Shown: positions 1 through 10,922 of the stretch, one piece after another
How positions within the stretch are numbered: position 1 is the first letter of the stretch
Layout of the letters: the number at the start of each line of letters is the position of its first letter
NCBI GenBank assembly: GCA_027943335.1
Contig: BSBK01001870.1
Span: forward strand, 868,001-932,000
From: Chamaecyparis obtusa
Lineage: Eukaryota; Streptophyta; Pinopsida; Cupressales; Cupressaceae
Direction of reading: 5' to 3'
DNA length: 64,000 nt
The notes under the pieces: generated by a model
What the model was told of the DNA's origin: nothing
Databases searched by the model: none
The model's input: the letters and a program-made list of their open reading frames with translations, nothing else
Translations under genes and position numbers: made by a program

Positions 1-946
1 TGAGCATATGGTGGACATCATGGACTTGATGTCTGGAGGCCATTGCTCTGAGCTTTTGGTGAATATCATGGACTTGATATTCGTTAGACCAATGCTCTTA
101 ACATCATGGACTTGATGTTGGTTTGATGTCATGGACTTGACATTTCTTGAGTCTTGGTGACTCGTGGATTTAGTTATCCACCAATTGGATGGTATACATC
201 ATGGACTTGATGATACCTTGAATATCATGGACTTGATATTCTATTGGCTGAGTCAAGAGGACTCAAGTTATCCACAAATTGGATAGAAATCATCATGAAT
301 TTGATGATAACTTGTGTTTGGAAAGTATCATGGACTTGATATTCAAAAGGGTCAAGGTGACTAGTGGATTTAGGATATTCACAAATTGATTGGAAATATC
401 TGATATCATGGACTTGATATCACTTGTGGTTGATAAACATCATGGACTTGATGTTATCATGAATATCATGGACTGATGTTCTTGGGTCATGGAGACCAGA
501 GGATCTAGGAGATCCACATTTGGATGGTAAGCATCATATGATATGATGTTTCTCATATGAATATGAGATGTATGGTTGAGGAATAATGAAGAACAGTTGT
601 GTTCTCATTATATCTTATACATAGAGATCTACTATCATAGATGAGAGATCTATAGCATCACTAGATGAGGAATCCAATTTTATGTTTTGTGCTTTGAGTC
701 ACGGAGACTCGTGGATCTAGGAAATCCACATCTGGTTCATAAACATCTTGTGATTTGATGTTACGATGATTTTCATATGGATATGAAATCTATAGTTGGT
801 AATGATAATGAACATGTGTGTTCTTATCAAAATTGGTAGAATGAAGATCTACCTTCATAGGTGAGAGATCTATGAAATCCATTTTGGTTATGTTTTTGTG
901 ATAAAAAAATCCATGAGTGGATCTTTGCCTCAAGTCCAAGAGGGAG
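1..946 (+). repeat. 3' non-coding internal region of a Copia-type element, built of short hairpins
   Basis: This stretch precedes the 3' LTR and carries no convincing ORF. It is an irregular array of short inverted repeats. Most have the form arm-TGGACT-arm: ACATCA/TGATGT at 15-32, AATATCA/TGATATT at 62-81, TGTCA/TGACA at 127-142. Interleaved are GAGTC/GACTC (149-163), GTGGAT/ATCCAC (164-181), GGTC/GACC (485-497) and CATAT-centred palindromes (551-568, 771-788). The arms differ between copies but stay complementary. A purine-rich tract ending AGAGGGAG at 939-946 is the likely polypurine tract. The upstream polyprotein lies outside the window. The Copia assignment rests on the LTR that follows. 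Confidence 0.7.
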
Positions 947-1160
947 TGTTGATATTATAGCCTTTTCAGCAAATATATCATGCATTGGATAAAGACATTT
1001 CGATATATAAATAATTATATTAAATATGATAGATATTTAATATTTATTGTTTATTAGTAAATCGATTTAATTGTCTAACTTAAGTCAGGGCCCAAAGTCG
1101 GCCTCCTTAAGGAAGAATATCTTATCCAAGTCGGTCTCTTGAGGAGGCACTCCCAGCACA

Positions 1161-1168
1161 TATAAAAG
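1161..1168 (+). promoter_or_regulatory. TATA box of the Copia LTR
   Basis: TATAAAAG lies about 215 bp into the LTR, just after two copies of an AAGTCGG-containing motif (about 1095-1150) that include CTTAAG- and CTTGAG-centred palindromes. This is a plausible U3/R promoter. Its activity is not shown by sequence. Confidence 0.55.
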
Positions 1169-1359
1169 AGGGATTGATTCTTGGAGGAAACATATCAAAA
1201 ACATAACATATTGTCTCCTTCCAAGAATTGATCAAGGCAGTGAATTGAAGCAGCAGCGAAATATATGAGCAGCAGCGAATCTCATGGATAAAGAGTACGA
1301 ATTACATCTAGGGCAGATCTGAAACAACTTGAAGTTCAGATCAGTGGCATAATGGAGCA

Positions 1360-1525
1360 AATTAGGGCAGAATTATGCAGCCCTAGAGGAGCGAACTAGG
1401 GTAGTATTGTGCAGCCCTTGAAGAACCATATGAGGGCCGATCTTGCAGCCCTAGATCTGAGAATTATGGCAGATCTAATAGAAGGCCAAAATCAGGGCAG
1501 ATTGGTGACATTTTGAAAGCCCTAG
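1360..1525 (+). repeat. Four tandem AGGGC...GCCCT hairpins inside the Copia LTR
   Basis: Arms lie at 1364-1368/1380-1384, 1398-1401/1415-1418, 1433-1437/1448-1452 and 1494-1498/1519-1523. The first three are spaced about 35 bp apart, and several loops contain TTATGCA- or TTGTGCA-like text. They lie downstream of the TATA box and so would be present in the transcript. Confidence 0.6.
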
Positions 1526-2221
1526 ACAGGCTGACTTGGCACATTCATATCCACACACCTTAGAGACTTAGAAGGGACTGATCTGAAGATCATTTCAGAA
1601 CTACAATCCGGGTACTATCTCTCGCTGCTCTTAATCATTTCTTTATATCCTATGCTAAGTCTTGAAAGATCTCTATAGCTTGATCATTCCTAGGTAAATC
1701 TGGAAAATACTAACAGTTTTCATTTCAGGGGGAAGCCGTGTCTCAAAAAATGAGTGTCTTATTTTTCTTTGGGTCGAATCTGCTGATATAGTTGTATTGA
1801 ACATACAAGAACGTGTGTTATAAATTGAGCTGGTGATTTTTTAAAGAAGAAAAGGGGAAAGATTACTACTATTCTTTGTCTGCTGCAAGCCTTTATATAA
1901 CGATACATCTACTGCTGGAGGTGCTCAATTTGAGGTTGGTGTCTTAGAGAATCGGAGTTGGTGCTTCGAGAAGAGTTGGTGCTCTCTATGGGTTGGTGCT
2001 CACATTTTGTAATCTGGGTTGGTGCCCATTTTTGTTAATGAAAGCTTTGTATGCTGTGGTTTTTTACCCAAAAGGGTTTTCCACGAGAAATCTTGTGTTA
2101 GTGACTTGATAGTTGCTCTCTTTAAGTTTTATGTTGTTTCATGAATTCAAAATTTTGAAAAACTGAAATACTGATCCCCCCCTCAGTATTTCTTGTGTGC
2201 TCTTCACAGTTAACCACAAAA

Positions 2222-2640
2222 AAAAATGATAATATATAAACCAGACAGTCATTGATCAAATCACAGAAATACAATGCTTTTAACACGGAACCAAGCAGGA
2301 ATCTCACATATTTCCTCAAGAGCCATAGATGTCCATAATTCACCAGAATGTCTGATTCTGGTAAAAACATTAAGCTCTGAGGGAACATGCACCCATCCTC
2401 ATCCCCTTGGTACTTTCCTGTTCATATATCGTACTGGGATTTTTAGGGACATGTTTAAAGGACCCTAGCACAACATAACCAGCAAAATTACATGCAAAAG
2501 AAATGATAATATACGAACCAAACAATCATCAATCAAACCACAGATAAAATGTTTTTAAAAACAAAATCAAGCAGTGATTCCTCGCATGCATTCTCAAGAA
2601 TCATATGTGCTATGTCACAGAGTTTGAATATGGCAAAAAT
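2222..2640. repeat. Diverged direct repeat, two copies about 277 bp apart
   Basis: A segment of about 115 bp beginning AATGATAATATA near 2226 recurs near 2501. The copies share the order of the AATCACAG/AACCACAG, AAGCAG and CTCAAGA blocks but differ at many bases. No ORF or known element is recognised. The rest of 2209-2900 is AT-rich and shows no gene. Confidence 0.5.
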
Positions 2641-3173
2641 AAGATTCAAATGAAGTTCAGCAAGAGGATAATCAAAAAAATGACAGAACAATGCATATTT
2701 AAATTTGCCTGATATAAATTTGATATTTTACAGAATATATATCATATTAAAATTAAAGTGATACTTTATTTCTTAAATTCAATTTAGATATTTGAATGAT
2801 TAAATTTTATATATTAATAATTTTTAAAAAAATTGGTCGGTAACTTTGTATATTTTATTAATAATCATAAAGTTTGCAAAGACAGTAAAAGTAAAACTGT
2901 AACAACCCTGGCACTACCCGCACCAAGGCAGCCTGTTCAAACAAGAGTCTTGCAGATATGGAGACAACATCAAACCCTATCATATCTGTTCTACCACTAT
3001 CCATTATGACATACAAGACATCTACCCTATCAGTACAAAAAATTGCCCCACAATTCTAGGCGTATACAACATACATGTACAATGACATATTTCTGACAAA
3101 AAACAGAGAAGCCTAAAAACCTGGGCAATATAGATCGATTGGACCAAAAATAGGGTGATGAACCACCCCTACT

Positions 3174-3790
3174 CAGCTCCAACGTCCTCGATCACGACCC
3201 CAACCACTAGCACATCCTCGTCCACGAACGCCACGACCTCTTCCAACTCTATTATCCAAAGCTCTCTCCAAAAGAAAAGGGTGGGCATGGCAGGGATACC
3301 CTAGCATAAAAATCCAGTCACCCCTTGCAGCAACAAAACCTCACCCTGGGTCCACCATTGCCAACAATTCATCAAGCCCTACTCTCCATTCAGCCTGTAC
3401 ACAGCATTCAACAGCTCTCTTCACCTCATCCCTTGAACCAAATTCCAATCCCCAAGCACAAAAGAGGGACGAAATGTCTATGTTGGTGTGAAACCTGAAC
3501 TTTGCTGCAATGAATTCAATCCCAAGCAAAGCCCTCACCAAAATCATGAAAAAAGGGTCACTGGTCACAAACATGATCTTCAATCTCTCCTCTGTAGGAC
3601 CCAAAACTCCATCTATTGTTTCAATGCCTTGAAATTGAAATTTGCCTCCATATTGCAGTGAGTACCATCCACACTTCAACCACCCTAGGATATAGAAACC
3701 CTTCTATGGAGAAAGGCTAGAATACTCTTGAAATTGATAATAAAACATTCCCTCATTAATTGGGCCCTACCACCATCCATCAAAACGATG
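3174..3790 (-). pseudogene. Extra C-terminal LINE segment with Arg/Gly-rich tail, function unknown
   Basis: After RNase H the minus strand keeps a coding-like frame. One block of about 110 codons (3341-3679) contains GPTEERLKIMFVTSDPFFM. After a single in-frame TGA the same frame continues for 55 codons, ending FLLERALDNRVGRGRG, then several RG/GRG units, and stops in GRWS near 3174. The tail resembles an RGG-type RNA-binding region. I do not recognise the globular part. Its position directly behind RNase H suggests it belongs to the LINE ORF, but it could be a separate gene fragment. Confidence 0.5.
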
Positions 3791-4455
3791 CACTGGTTTG
3801 TGTTTAATAAACATTGATCACCCCTATAGTACGCCACCTTGTCTTGTCGTCGTCGCCACCTTTTATCTGCTATGCCAAGACTTCAGCCAAATTTGATCCA
3901 GATTTGTCTGCAAAGGACACTGCTATTTTAGAAAGAGAGTCTGCCATTCAAACCTTCCTTATATACGTGGGTCACTTCAAAAAAATTGAAAAATGTCAAC
4001 TTTTGTCGTATGATATTGATCACTTTATCAATCCTCCATGCCTGAGCTTTGTCATTTGTGATTGCATTGACAATCACCTATGAGTCCCCTTCTACGTGGA
4101 GTTGTTCAACACGTAACTTCGCCGCTAGTTCAACTCCCAATAGCGTTGCCTAGACTTAAACCTCATTATTCGTTCATTCCACAAGCTTTTTGGTTTCTAG
4201 TGCAAGTATGTTACCATCACAATCCCTTGCCACATATCCAGCACCAGAAGGGCCTGGATTACCTTTAGATGCCCCATTGAAATTAACATTGACCCATCCC
4301 TGATCTAGCTTGCTCCATTGCACCTCTAACCTATCAAAACGCAAAGGATGAACCCTCAAAGGCCCATTAACAGGCAGCACCCTGAGCATAGGCCACCAAG
4401 TTGTCCTTGTAAGTAAAGGGGTATTTTCTTTGACTCTGCGTTGTAGTAGCTGCAT
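3790..4455 (-). pseudogene. LINE RNase H domain
   Basis: VNVNFNGASKGNPGPSGAG is the opening strand of the RNase H domain fused to the C terminus of many plant LINEs; the usual first catalytic Asp (NFDGA) is Asn here. Further down the minus strand are an HVEGDS segment (third acidic position) near 4085 and a terminal MADSLSKIAV motif near 3940, separated by stops and a frameshift. The fold is complete in outline but broken. Confidence 0.75.
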
Positions 4456-4627
4456 TTACCAATTTAGTAATGAAATTCTCTATTCTTATATAGAGTCTAT
4501 CAACTAGTTTTGATTTCCCTTGAAATATGCGGCGATTCCGTTCCTTCCATAAGTCTCATATAATGGTTGAGGGGCAAATTTGCGAAATACATGAGAAAGT
4601 CGATTTGGCCTTTGGAATAATCCAACT

Positions 4628-5432
4628 TCAGAATAAATCTTGAATTGAATTGGGACAAACAAAGGAGTAATTCAGCTTTTTCAATACAAATTGCCAACAC
4701 TGGGATGAGAACTTACAATGCATCAGCAGATGGTCGATGGCTTCACTTCGTTCACAGCATAACACACATTGGAACGAACCATGGTAACCATACCTCGTCA
4801 CTCTATCTCCTATAAGGATTCTCCTTCTAATCGCCAACCAAGCGAAAGTCTACCTTTGGCAAACAACATTTATTCCAACACAATTGTCTTAGCCATTCAT
4901 TTTCCTCCATTATTCCTTCCACAAGTTTATGCCCAATCTTAACTGAATATTCCCCTCTTAGATCCACACCTTATTAATTCATCTCCATCATCTAAAATTG
5001 AACACTTTTGTTTCTATAGAATATTTTCAAGTTCTTGAGTGTCTTCCTGCGAAAGTCCCAAGTCACTGCAATCTTTCCAGTGCCACAATCCCAAATTATT
5101 ACTTTCCTCTTTGACCATATAATCAACGAGATTCTTTCCTCATTTTTCTTCAATTATTCTACGAATTTCCCTGTTGTAAGGCCTCCATCTGATATTGTCA
5201 ACTATCCCTCAATGGTTATCTTCCACATAAGCTGGTCTGTAATGATGTGTATCCAACCCATCATAAAGTTCCAGATTGTAGAACCTTTCGAGGGCTCGAG
5301 GATTGTGAGAATCCTTTCTTTTGATTGCTCATCCAAATATTTATGACAAAGATATCTTACCCGCTTGCAATGAGGCCTTTTGCACATCATCCATATGAGT
5401 TTAGCTCCCCTCACCTCATTCATAAAATTCAA
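4628..5432 (-). pseudogene. LINE post-RT region with zf-RVT zinc-binding domain
   Basis: The frame at 4628-4837 carries the zf-RVT pattern of plant LINEs: RRRILIGDRV, then CVLC, then a HLLMHC segment (Cys-x2-Cys ... His-x4-Cys) and a trailing Trp. Upstream, 5202-5432 matches the linker where such ORFs have IWNFMMGW-like text. These domains lie between RT and RNase H and probably bind nucleic acid. Frames are broken between the pieces. Confidence 0.7.
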
Positions 5433-5639
5433 CCTCCTAATACCTTCGCCCCCAGCACTCTTGGGAGTGCAGATTTTATCCCAAGCTAATAAGGGGATCT
5501 TGTCTTGATCTTGGCTACCATTCCAAATAAAACTTCCTCATTTTTTGCTCTACTACCTTGATAATCTTGGCAAATCTTGGCAAGAATCTTCAAGTACGTC
5601 ATTGAATAAATAGGGATAGCCAAAATCACAGCATGTAAC

Positions 5640-6500
5640 ATAAGTAATTAGCCCGCAGAAGATAGCAATCTACTTTCCCAGCCTTCCAATTTACCCATGC
5701 AAGAATCAACTAATTTTGACCAAAGGTTGAATCTGCAAGCTCTTGCAAACAAAGGCAAGCCTAAAAACTTTCCTGGTAGCATGCCTTTTCTAATCCTGAG
5801 AATCCTACAAATCTCTCTTTGCTTGGCCACACTTGTATTGAAGAAAAGAACCTCATATTTGTTCCACTTGACCGTTGTCCAAAACTTGAGCAATACATAT
5901 CCAAAGTTTCTCTCATACATCTTGCTTCCCTTGAAGAAGATTCGCCCATCAGCAAAGTACCGTCAGCAAATTGTTGGTGTGTAATTGCATCCAAGCACCT
6001 AGCCACCAATATACCTTCCCTCTACATTCCATTTGTCTTTTATTGATGAGTCTCTCCAAAAGTTCTGCCATAATGATAAACAGAGCTAGAGAATGTGGAT
6101 CCTCATGTTGGATACCTCTAGATGATTCAAAAAAACCTTGTGGACTTCCATTTACAAGAACAAAGAAGCGAGGGGCCCAAATACAGCTTCGAATCCAAGC
6201 TACCCATTGGTCATCAAAGCTAAAATTCTTCAAAATCAAAAGGAAGAAATCTTGATCCACATGGTCATAAGCCTTCCTAATGTCCAACTTAACCACCATC
6301 CTTCAGTCTTTGCACACCTAACAAAGTAGATAGCTTCATGTGCAATGATGATACCTTTGACTATAGAACAACTCAGAACAAAGCCACTTTGCTCATCTGA
6401 AATGATGATGGATAAGATTGACTTCAATCTGTTTGTCATTACCTTAGTGATCACCTTATATACAACATTGCACAAGAAATGGGACAGAAATCAACAAAGG
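5640..6500 (-). pseudogene. LINE reverse transcriptase domain, frameshifted and catalytically altered
   Basis: RT motifs are spread over three frames. The first block (6236-6475) has TNRLKSILSIIISDEQSGFV. The next (5949-6299) has KLDIRKAYDHVD with the first catalytic Asp, then NGSPQGFF and a decayed SSRGIQHEDP. The third (5761-6009) has HQQFADGTLLMG, where plant LINEs normally have FADD; the second Asp of the catalytic pair is Gly here. The thumb-side text (LPGKFLGLPLF) follows at 5648-5920. With at least two frameshifts and the lost Asp it cannot encode a working enzyme. Confidence 0.85.
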
Positions 6501-6607
6501 ATTCTGTAACATCATTTTTAGGGACCAAGGCAATAAAAGTATTATTAATATCTCTACACATATAAGCTTTCAATCTGGATTCTTTCACCACCTTCACCAA
6601 GTCACTC

Positions 6608-7162
6608 TTAACCGTTTCCCGCATTTTCTAAAAAAAAACTTGCAGGAAACCCATCTGGCCTCGAGGCCTTATCACCTCCCAAAGAAAAAAGGGTCACTCT
6701 TACTTCCTCCAAAGACACCTTTTTGAGCAAAGGATTGTTTTGAGTTCTCGAGATCAAGAGGGGAATAATTGCAGAAACCTCTCTCTCATCAATAAAAATT
6801 GCATGGTCCCTTTGAAGAAGGGAAGAAAAATAGCAAACAACTTCTCCATTAATGTCTTCTCTTTTGTTTAAAATAACCTCGGCACCATCCTTAATTTCTA
6901 AAATCTTGTTTTTGAATCTCCTAGCCTTAACAGAGGAGTGAAAGAACTTAGTGTTCTTGTCACCCGCCTTGAGCCACGTCTCTCTAGACTTTTGTCTCCA
7001 ATAAGCTTCTTCCTGTGCCAAAATCTTAGAATACTTCCTGAGCAAGCCTTTCTCTTTAACAAATTCAATATTTGTCATTCCTTTCCACATCACTATACTG
7101 CTAAGAAGATCCAACTCACTTTTAATCCTTTTCTTCTCAACAAAAATATCCTTGAAATATAC
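6608..7162 (-). pseudogene. LINE ORF2: region between endonuclease and reverse transcriptase
   Basis: The frame has the hallmark plant LINE stretch with ETWLKAGDKNTKFFH, followed by a hydrophobic segment leading toward RT (SLGGDKASRPDGFPASFF). This connects endonuclease to RT and has no catalytic role of its own. The open frame runs up to about 7157, where similarity ends abruptly, marking the 5' truncation. It reads into the RT fragments after a frame change. It is an inactive relic. Confidence 0.8.
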
Positions 7163-7560
7163 TTATTATGCACTAAATAAATAAAGGTATGAGTGCATAT
7201 GTTTTTGTAAATCGTCCCATTCGTTAATTATAATTAAAGTATCTATCCTACATGCATGGGATAGAAGTAATTGTCTTTAGTAAGACTCTATACATTGTTA
7301 TGGATTGCCGACTATAAAGCATTGAGCTTGGATATTGTAATTGGAGTTTATGCTTTATTAGGAGGATCACTGCCTCAAAGTAGCATTAGGAGGATTGTCC
7401 CTCCAAGTGTTACCCTACCTCAAGGTTTATTATATTCTAAGTATGTTCTCAAGTGATGCATCCCTAGGATTTTTTAGCTGTTCCCATACTAGAGACATTC
7501 CACGAATGTAAGAATGCCTAGAAAACATCACCTTGCCCTAAATTCTGGTATTCTACCCTA
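7163..7560. other. Non-coding spacer, nothing identified
   Basis: AT-rich sequence between the LINE truncation point and the hAT relic. Two short phrases containing AGGAGGAT (about 7360 and 7389) repeat. I see no supported ORF, LTR end or RNA gene. Confidence 0.4.
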
Positions 7561-10490
7561 GCCAGCCTTGAAAAATCCTTGAAACATGAGGATCGATGAG
7601 GACAGCCAAACATCCCCGAGACAACTTAGACATCTCCCGAGTCTCCTGAGTCCCTGACTATCCCCATGGCTAAACACTCTTTTAAGTGTCCAAAATCAAA
7701 AAACAATTTTTTAATTTGTTATTGTGGGCAAAAAGAAAACTCCCTCTTTAATTCTAATTCAAAAAAAAATTATAAATACATTGGAGAAAATAAATTAAAT
7801 TTCAATAAGGTTTGAAGGTGTAACTAGAGATATCAGCATAAGTGAGCAATGAGCAATGAGATAGCAATACAAGTAGAAGAAGGAAATGATGTTTCATTTA
7901 CTTTTGGTTTTTCCTTCTTTTTTTTTCTATTTTCAGTTTGCACACATTATTGTTTCACAAAACAAAACAGACAGCAGCAGTAAGAGTAGTGACAATTTCA
8001 ACCTCAACTAGGGATTCATCAGATCATGGGAGTGTTGAGAATGAATTAGAGCAATCACAAAACCATTTGAGTATCCTTCCACCGTTTAAAAAACTTATGC
8101 CAAGGATTATTTTAATTCCAATAAACCTCTTCTCCAATTTGTGACAAATAAATAAAGAAAAATTTAAGGGTTGTAGAGTGTGGTTATGTTGTATTTGAAA
8201 GACATCTTTTAGAGGGAGGTACACCGCGGTATATTATCATCACTTGGTTGTACAAGACATGGGGTTAAGGTGTGTCAAAATATAAAGGAGGATGAGAAAG
8301 TAGAGGTTAATAGATTGCACTTGTAAGGGTGTGCAAATACCAATACAATCTACATGTTCAGCTATGCCTGCGCCACCCACAGTTGCTGGTGATAGTGATG
8401 ATATCTCCAAAAAAGGAAAGAGAAAGAATAGTGGTAGCAAGAAGTCAAGGATAGTTGCAAATATTTTCAATATGCAAGGATGAAATATGACAAAGCCTTC
8501 CTTTGCCATATTTTTCTATGCCCGTGATTTCATGTGGCACATCCTCCTTAATTCAAACATATGTTCAAAGAAGCAGCTTCTATTGATCCCTCACTCATCC
8601 ACTAGAGATCAGAAAATACACACTACCCTTCTTGACAAAGAATATTATAAGGTGAGTTTGGTGTCGAAGGACATGAGGTAGACTTAGAATAGGACAAGCT
8701 ACTCTCTTGTCATGGATGGGTGAACTGATATTACTTATCAACATCATTGTCACATGTGTATGGCTCTTTTTTTCTTAAAGCCATTAATTTTTTAGGTAAA
8801 TGTAATAATGTGTACTTCCAAATTTACGTTTGGAGAGAGGCCATGGAAGAGGTTGGGACCTCAAAAGTTGTGCAAGTGGTCATCGATTCGACATGTGTGC
8901 AAATTAGTTGGCATAATGGTGGACAATGGACAATGCCTACAAGCACATCTTTTAGAGCTCATGTTGTGTTCATGTGTTGACCAACACATAGAAAGACATT
9001 GGGAAGATATATAGGTTGTAGCAAGTGGTGGCAAAAGGTAGTGATATTCAAATGTTCATATGTAACCAAACCTCACTTGCTCTCTTCAAGACTTTTTTGA
9101 AAAAGGAGTTCAAACTTGTGGAAACTGGGTATGCTAATTAGTGCATTTTGTTAGAGAGGATGCTTAAGGTGCATGAGGCTCTACGATTGACAATGCTTTA
9201 TTCAAAGTGGAGTAGATAACCTACTACAAACACTGTTCAAGTAAAAACTATCAAACAAAAGATCCTTAATAATGATTGATTTGTTGATTTTATTATTAAA
9301 TTTTTTATGCTATTGTTTCTATTTTTTAGCTTGCCATTCTTTAAATTTTTGTTTGCATCTCTGCTCCTTCTCACCTATTGTAAATTTAGATATGTTGGTA
9401 CAAACTCTCTTAAGTCTTGGAGAGACTTATGAGAGATTTGACATGCTAATTTGTAACAAGTACCCTAATTTAGGAATATATGAGTGGCATAATAGGCCCA
9501 TTAAAAAATGTGATGGTGGAATACTATGAACACCCTGCTTTATAAGGTGCCTTTGCTCTAAATCCAAAATGGTATGCACCAATCATTGGGAGGTTGCCAC
9601 TTTGAGATGATGAAGAGGTGGAGAGGGCTAATGAAGGTCCTTTCAAAAATGTATTTAAGTGAGGAATCTGTTATAGTTTACACACAATAGCTTGCCTTTA
9701 CTAATCTTTTCAATCCAACATTCAACAAGCCAAAGGCAAATATAGAAAGATATACATTAGCTCAAGCTAATCCTATTGAATGATGGACATGGCATGGCAA
9801 AGATACACCAAAGTTAAGGATGCTCCCCATTCACCTTCTCTTCACAAGTTGTCAATTCCTCTACTACAAAGAGGAATTAGTCCACATATAGTTTCATCCA
9901 CACTATCAAGGTGAATAGGCTTACATCTAGATGAGCAAAGAAATTGGTGGTTGTACATAGTGCTTTGCAACTTCGATTTCATCAAACTTCAAAGTCTACA
10001 TAGACTTCAACTTTATGTTGGGACTTTGATCCCAAAAATAAAACCCAAATCGATGAGGCATGAGAAGGATTGGTCATAGCTCCACTAGATGAGGTAATCC
10101 CACAAAGGGATGGCAATTCAAAGAGACTTGTTTTGATGTAATATTGGTAAATGACAATTAGGGGCAACAACATATATACAATATATCATATGCACACTGA
10201 CAATGAATGAATTTGAAAAGCAATTAAATTTTGACATTTTGTTAATTTGTTCGACTCTCAGGTAAATTTTCAAATCAACTCTAATGTTGTATATGAAAGA
10301 TCTGTAAAATATGACAAATGTTATATCAATGTTATCATGTGAGTATTTAAAACTTTCCTGTATTTTTAAAAATGTCCCTATTTTATATAGTCATCCCCTA
10401 AAATGTCCTCAAAAAAGCCCCCAAAATGCATTCCCCTTGTCTCCTTGTCTCATGTCATCCTCGTCCCAAAAACTTAGTGGAGTTTAGATT
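7560..10490 (+). mobile_element. Decayed hAT-family DNA transposon
   Basis: A broken hAT transposase (about 8090-10170) is flanked by two GC-richer blocks unlike their surroundings. Block 7560-7690 is full of CATCCCCGAGAC / CTCCCGAGTC / GTCCCTGAC motifs. Block 10370-10490 is full of GTCCCTA, CATCCCC, GTCCTC and GTCTCC motifs. Such GTCCC-rich subterminal arrays fit hAT ends, but exact TIRs and an 8-bp TSD could not be fixed, so the limits are approximate. Confidence 0.55.
8090..10170 (+). pseudogene. hAT transposase (BED / DUF659 / dimerisation type), many stops
   Basis: Read across frames, the order matches hAT transposases. A BED-like N terminus lies near 8110-8300 (KPLLQFVTNK ... HGVKVCQNIKEDE). 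FYARDFMWHI lies near 8510, where hAT proteins have FYA-x-GIPFN. The DUF659 core at 8747-8980 has FFLKAINFLGKCNN followed by AMEEVGTSKVVQVVIDS, corresponding to the segment ending in a catalytic Asp. AFALNPKWYAP lies near 9550, a typical hAT helical-domain motif. A decayed C-terminal region follows at about 9800-10150. Every segment is interrupted, so the protein is not made intact. Confidence 0.75.
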
Positions 10491-10922
10491 CTAAGTATAC
10501 TAGAGCACTTCTATTATTTCATGTGATTCGTAACATATTCTTTGCAATTGCAGTTGCATTCTCAATGCTCATCAAGCATAAAATGTCAATCTTGATACAG
10601 AGTAAAATTGAAATGCAGCTTAAGTGAACTCAAAGCAAGGCAAGACACTGAAGAACGAGGAATTTGTGTACCAATAAGGTTAAAGGCTAACATTTTTCCT
10701 TTCTGAATCAAATAGTACTTCAATTCTCAGCATACTCACTCACAAATATTATTTTGAAAGCATATGCCAGAACCCATTTCATACATATCGTGCTTATTCC
10801 TAAATATCATTGTGCTAATCCCAAGGGGTGTCATACTTTCTAAGCACTGACTAAGTATCCTTTGAGTTCCCAATTTCCCCACATTAGAAGTATAATACTG
10901 TTTACATTGAAGACTACTATTG
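10491..10922. other. Spacer between hAT relic and exon-like region
   Basis: Moderately AT-rich. No reading frame or repeat structure is supported. Confidence 0.4.

Larger units (their letters stand above)
947..2208 (+). mobile_element. 3' LTR of a Ty1/Copia-type retrotransposon
   Basis: The LTR starts TGTTGATATT directly after a polypurine tract and is taken to end TCTTCACA, giving TG...CA termini and about 1.26 kb. It has a TATA box at 1161-1168 (TATAAAAG). Its 3' part has a run of GTTGGTGCTC-like repeats (about 1915-2020) followed by a TTTTACCCAAAAGGGTTTTCC block near 2064, a common landmark near the end of plant Copia LTRs. The matching 5' LTR and the TSD partner are outside the window, so the exact 3' boundary is inferred. 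Confidence 0.75.
2900..7162 (-). mobile_element. 5'-truncated, decayed L1-type LINE
   Basis: Minus-strand fragments occur in the order expected of a plant L1-type ORF2 read from 7162 downwards: the linker before RT, RT, zf-RVT, RNase H, then an extra C-terminal segment. The endonuclease domain is absent, so the copy is truncated near 7162, as is usual for target-primed integration. Several frameshifts and stops break the ORF. I could not find a clear poly(A) tail or TSD, so the 3' limit near 2900 is approximate. Confidence 0.8.

Noticed and set aside
1..900. CRISPR-like repeat array
   Set aside because: Units are irregular in spacing and sequence, arms vary in a compensating way, and the DNA is plant nuclear with an LTR following.
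5697..5984. Plus-strand ORFs of 75-95 codons in the LINE region
   Set aside because: They are complements of the LINE RT frames on the minus strand.
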